In this document: positions 4,864 to 5,875 of the stretch, one piece after another
Position numbering within the stretch: position 1 is the stretch's first letter
How the letters are laid out: each line of letters opens with the position of its first letter
Origin: Nitrososphaerota archaeon
GTDB lineage: Archaea > Thermoproteota > Bathyarchaeia > Bathyarchaeales > Bathycorpusculaceae
Assembly (NCBI GenBank): GCA_031282985.1
Contig: JAITCR010000104.1
Coordinates: 1-5,875 of the forward strand
Reading direction: 5' to 3'
Length of the DNA: 5,875 bases
The notes under the pieces: generated by a model
Seen by the model: only the letters and a program-made list of their open reading frames with translations
What the model was told of the DNA's origin: nothing
Databases searched by the model: none
Made by a program: the position numbers and the translations under genes

Positions 4864-5268
4864 ATGATGTTATCAAAAAATAAAGTGGCGAAAAATAAAA
4901 TGAATGATAAATATCAAAAAGAAGTGCAGGCAAAACTTACAAAAAACCTACTTGGCATGATAGTATTACGGCTAATTGATCATCAGTCAATGCATGGTTA
5001 TCAAATCATCACAAAAACGCGCAGCATATTTGGGGTCTATTTCGGTCCAAGCACAGTTTATCCACTTTTATCTAAACTAGAAGAAAGAGGATACGTAAAC
5101 AGCGAATGGAACATGACAACTGAAAAACCTCGCAAAATCTTCACCATCACAAACACAGGCAAAGCCATGATTAACTCTGCAGAAACCATGTTAGGACTAA
5201 TTTGCAGAACATTAAAAACATTTGAAAAACCAGTCGAAAACACAATAGTAACACCGATAACACAATAA
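4864..5268 (+). CDS. PadR-family transcriptional regulator
   Basis: A 134-residue DNA-binding protein with one winged helix-turn-helix domain and a short C-terminal helix, the size class of small PadR regulators that dimerise. Family marks are LLGMIVLRLIDHQSMHGYQI (29-48), the recognition region GPSTVYPLLSKLEERGYV (61-78) and the wing KPRKIFTITNTG (88-99). The last 30 residues probably form the dimer helix plus a loose tail. ATGs at 4864, 4867 and 4900 are all possible, since the conserved domain starts only near residue 19; no Shine-Dalgarno supports any of them. The palindrome cluster upstream would suit self-regulation. Its ligand and targets are unknown, and the neighbouring pstS is only a positional candidate. 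Silent positions lean to A/C, unlike aguB. Confidence 0.88.
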   Translation: MMLSKNKVAKNKMNDKYQKEVQAKLTKNLLGMIVLRLIDHQSMHGYQIITKTRSIFGVYFGPSTVYPLLSKLEERGYVNSEWNMTTEKPRKIFTITNTGKAMINSAETMLGLICRTLKTFEKPVENTIVTPITQ

Positions 5269-5277
5269 TCTAACCTA

Positions 5278-5333
5278 CATGTCAAGTAACCTAAAACAGG
5301 CTACTTTAAGACATGCATCTTTTCTCAATTTTA
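5278..5333 (+). terminator. Hairpin followed by pyrimidine-rich tract after padR
   Basis: CATGTC (5278-5283) pairs with GACATG (5310-5315). Inside, AAGTA (5284-5288) pairs with TACTT (5302-5306) and CC with GG, with one bulge and one mismatch, around a seven-base loop. TCTTTTCTC and TTTT follow. It begins nine bases after the padR stop. Confidence 0.5.
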
Positions 5334-5467
5334 CAGACCAAACAACAGCATTAAACTTTCAATTTTCTAGCAATTATATAACACTGTAACATGTAACTAA
5401 ACAATATTTCCCAAAAATCAATTTACACGCCAATTAAATGTTACAACTAATGCAAAAGAAGACCAAA
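5334..5467. other. A/C-rich spacer between padR and the tRNA
   Basis: I see no gene here. Between the padR stop and the tRNA (5269-5467) the plus strand has only about 16 G in 199 bases, the mirror image of the C-poor spacer at 2731-2870. On the minus strand TCTTCTTTT just past the tRNA 3' end (about 5454-5462) could end its transcript. Confidence 0.5.
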
Positions 5468-5545
5468 TGGTGGGGCTCCCCGGATTTGAACCGGAGTCTA
5501 TAGAGCCCAAGTCTACAAGCCTAGACCAAGCTAGCCGAGAGCCCC
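5468..5545 (-). tRNA. tRNA-Pro, anticodon UGG
   Basis: The minus strand folds as a complete cloverleaf. The acceptor stem is GGGGCTC (from 5545) with GAGCCCC. The D-stem is GGCT/GGCT with two G-U pairs, and the D-loop contains GG. The anticodon stem is GTAGA/TCTAT with loop CTTGGGC, so positions 34-36 are TGG, which reads CCA (proline). There is a four-base variable loop, T-stem TCCGG/CCGGG and T-loop TTCAAAT. Discriminator A is at 5471 and CCA is encoded at 5468-5470. There is no intron. All stems pair fully, so it should be functional. Confidence 0.95.
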
Positions 5546-5567
5546 CCAACAATTCAATGTTAAAAAG

Positions 5568-5574
5568 ATAATTT
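5568..5574 (-). promoter_or_regulatory. Candidate TATA box of tRNA-Pro
   Basis: On the minus strand AAATTAT lies 23-29 bases upstream of the first tRNA base (5545), the expected distance for an archaeal TATA box. Transcription would start close to the mature 5' end. Confidence 0.45.
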
Positions 5575-5617
5575 CACATGCGCAATAAAAACCTATTCCA
5601 ACCAAGCATACAAAAAA

Positions 5618-5676
5618 CCACACACAAAACATAGCCACAAACTATGGTCATGTGTCAAAATGGTTGATGGGTGTGG
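5618..5676. repeat. Nested inverted repeats, possible structured element
   Basis: CCACAC (5618-5623) can pair with GTGTGG (5671-5676). Inside, CATAG (5630-5634) pairs with CTATG (5642-5646), and ACACA (5622-5626) could instead pair with TGTGT (5651-5655). It lies in the roughly 250-base gap between the tRNA and the right-edge gene, which holds no other convincing gene. The stems are short, so chance is quite possible. Confidence 0.25.
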
Positions 5677-5736
5677 CAAACAATACATGATTGTCAGGTC
5701 ATGCTTCAAATTAGTTTATTTCCAAATTCCAGTGTG

Positions 5737-5744
5737 TTTATAAG
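5737..5744 (+). promoter_or_regulatory. Good TATA-like box without a clear downstream gene
   Basis: TTTATAAG fits the archaeal TATA consensus closely. Rightward transcription would start near 5763, but the only start-like codon after a GGGAGA (5775-5780) is a TTG at 5789 opening ten codons. The core TTATAA is palindromic, so it could equally act leftward. Confidence 0.3.
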
Positions 5745-5748
5745 CAAT

Positions 5749-5762
5749 CCAAAAAGAGAGAG
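5749..5762 (-). terminator. Possible T-tract terminator of the right-edge gene
   Basis: Read on the minus strand this is CTCTCTCTTTTTGG, about 40 bases past the stop at 5799. A pyrimidine-rich tract ending in T5 suits archaeal termination. No hairpin precedes it. Confidence 0.35.
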
Positions 5763-5798
5763 TTTTCACCTATAGGGAGATAGCGCCATTGTTTGAAT

Positions 5799-5875
5799 TT
5801 AAGCAAAGACATCAGGCGTAGTCAGATTTTTCCACAGTTTTAGAGAAGTGTCAACCATTGCATCACATTTAGAAA
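5799..5875 (-). CDS. C-terminal fragment of an unrecognised protein
   Basis: From the right edge, one minus-strand frame is open for 24 codons, from base 5873 down to a TAA complementary to 5799-5801. The peptide ends DAMVDTSLKLWKNLTTPDVF plus a final Ala. Its mix of charged and hydrophobic residues looks like a genuine protein end, and a T-rich tract follows at a sensible distance. The other two minus-strand frames stop early. One plus-strand frame (from 5803 to the edge) is also open but has no ATG. The fragment is too short to name a family, and its start is outside the window. Confidence 0.4.
   Translation of the reverse strand, partial: SKCDAMVDTSLKLWKNLTTPDVFA

Noticed and set aside
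5058..5285. Minus-strand open frame inside padR
   Set aside because: It is antisense to the conserved winged helix region and wing of padR.
5468..5545. Integration (att) site at the tRNA gene
   Set aside because: I found no repeated copy of the tRNA 3' end and no integrase elsewhere in the window.

Overview
The window is AT-rich DNA, probably from an archaeon of the Bathyarchaeia/TACK type. The lineage is an inference. It rests on TATA-like boxes about 25-45 bases upstream of genes, short or missing leaders mixed with Shine-Dalgarno-led genes, T-tract terminators, an archaeal-looking tRNA-Pro, and a PstS anchored by an uncleaved N-terminal helix and a Ser/Thr/Asn/Pro linker. No phylogenetic marker is present to settle it.

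Layout from left to right. Bases 1-158 hold the C-terminal end of an unrecognised gene whose tail is disrupted by a 43-bp tandem duplication. An A17 run and a promoter follow. Next is a two-gene operon, aguB-aguA (276-2224), for the last two steps of agmatine to putrescine conversion. A two-way T/A terminator separates it from a convergent minus-strand gene of the nucleoside 2-deoxyribosyltransferase family (2295-2711). A G/T-rich, C-poor divergent spacer leads to a small stand-alone NifU C-terminal-domain (Nfu) gene (2920-3150). Next comes a well-formed SD-led pstS (3384-4559) without pstCAB beside it, then a 304-base spacer with stacked palindromes, a PadR-family regulator (4864-5268), a minus-strand tRNA-Pro(UGG) with encoded CCA (5468-5545), and the C-terminal end of a minus-strand gene at the right edge.

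How the genes work together: aguB and aguA form one metabolic unit. The other genes look like independent single-gene units (iron-sulfur cluster delivery, nucleotide metabolism or salvage, phosphate capture, transcriptional control). PadR next to pstS is only a positional hint of regulation.

I do not see a clear undescribed system. The two strongest unusual signals are the frame-shifting 43-bp duplication at 79-164 and the sharp alternation, within pstS and between regions, of stretches whose silent positions are nearly all G/T with stretches dominated by A/C.
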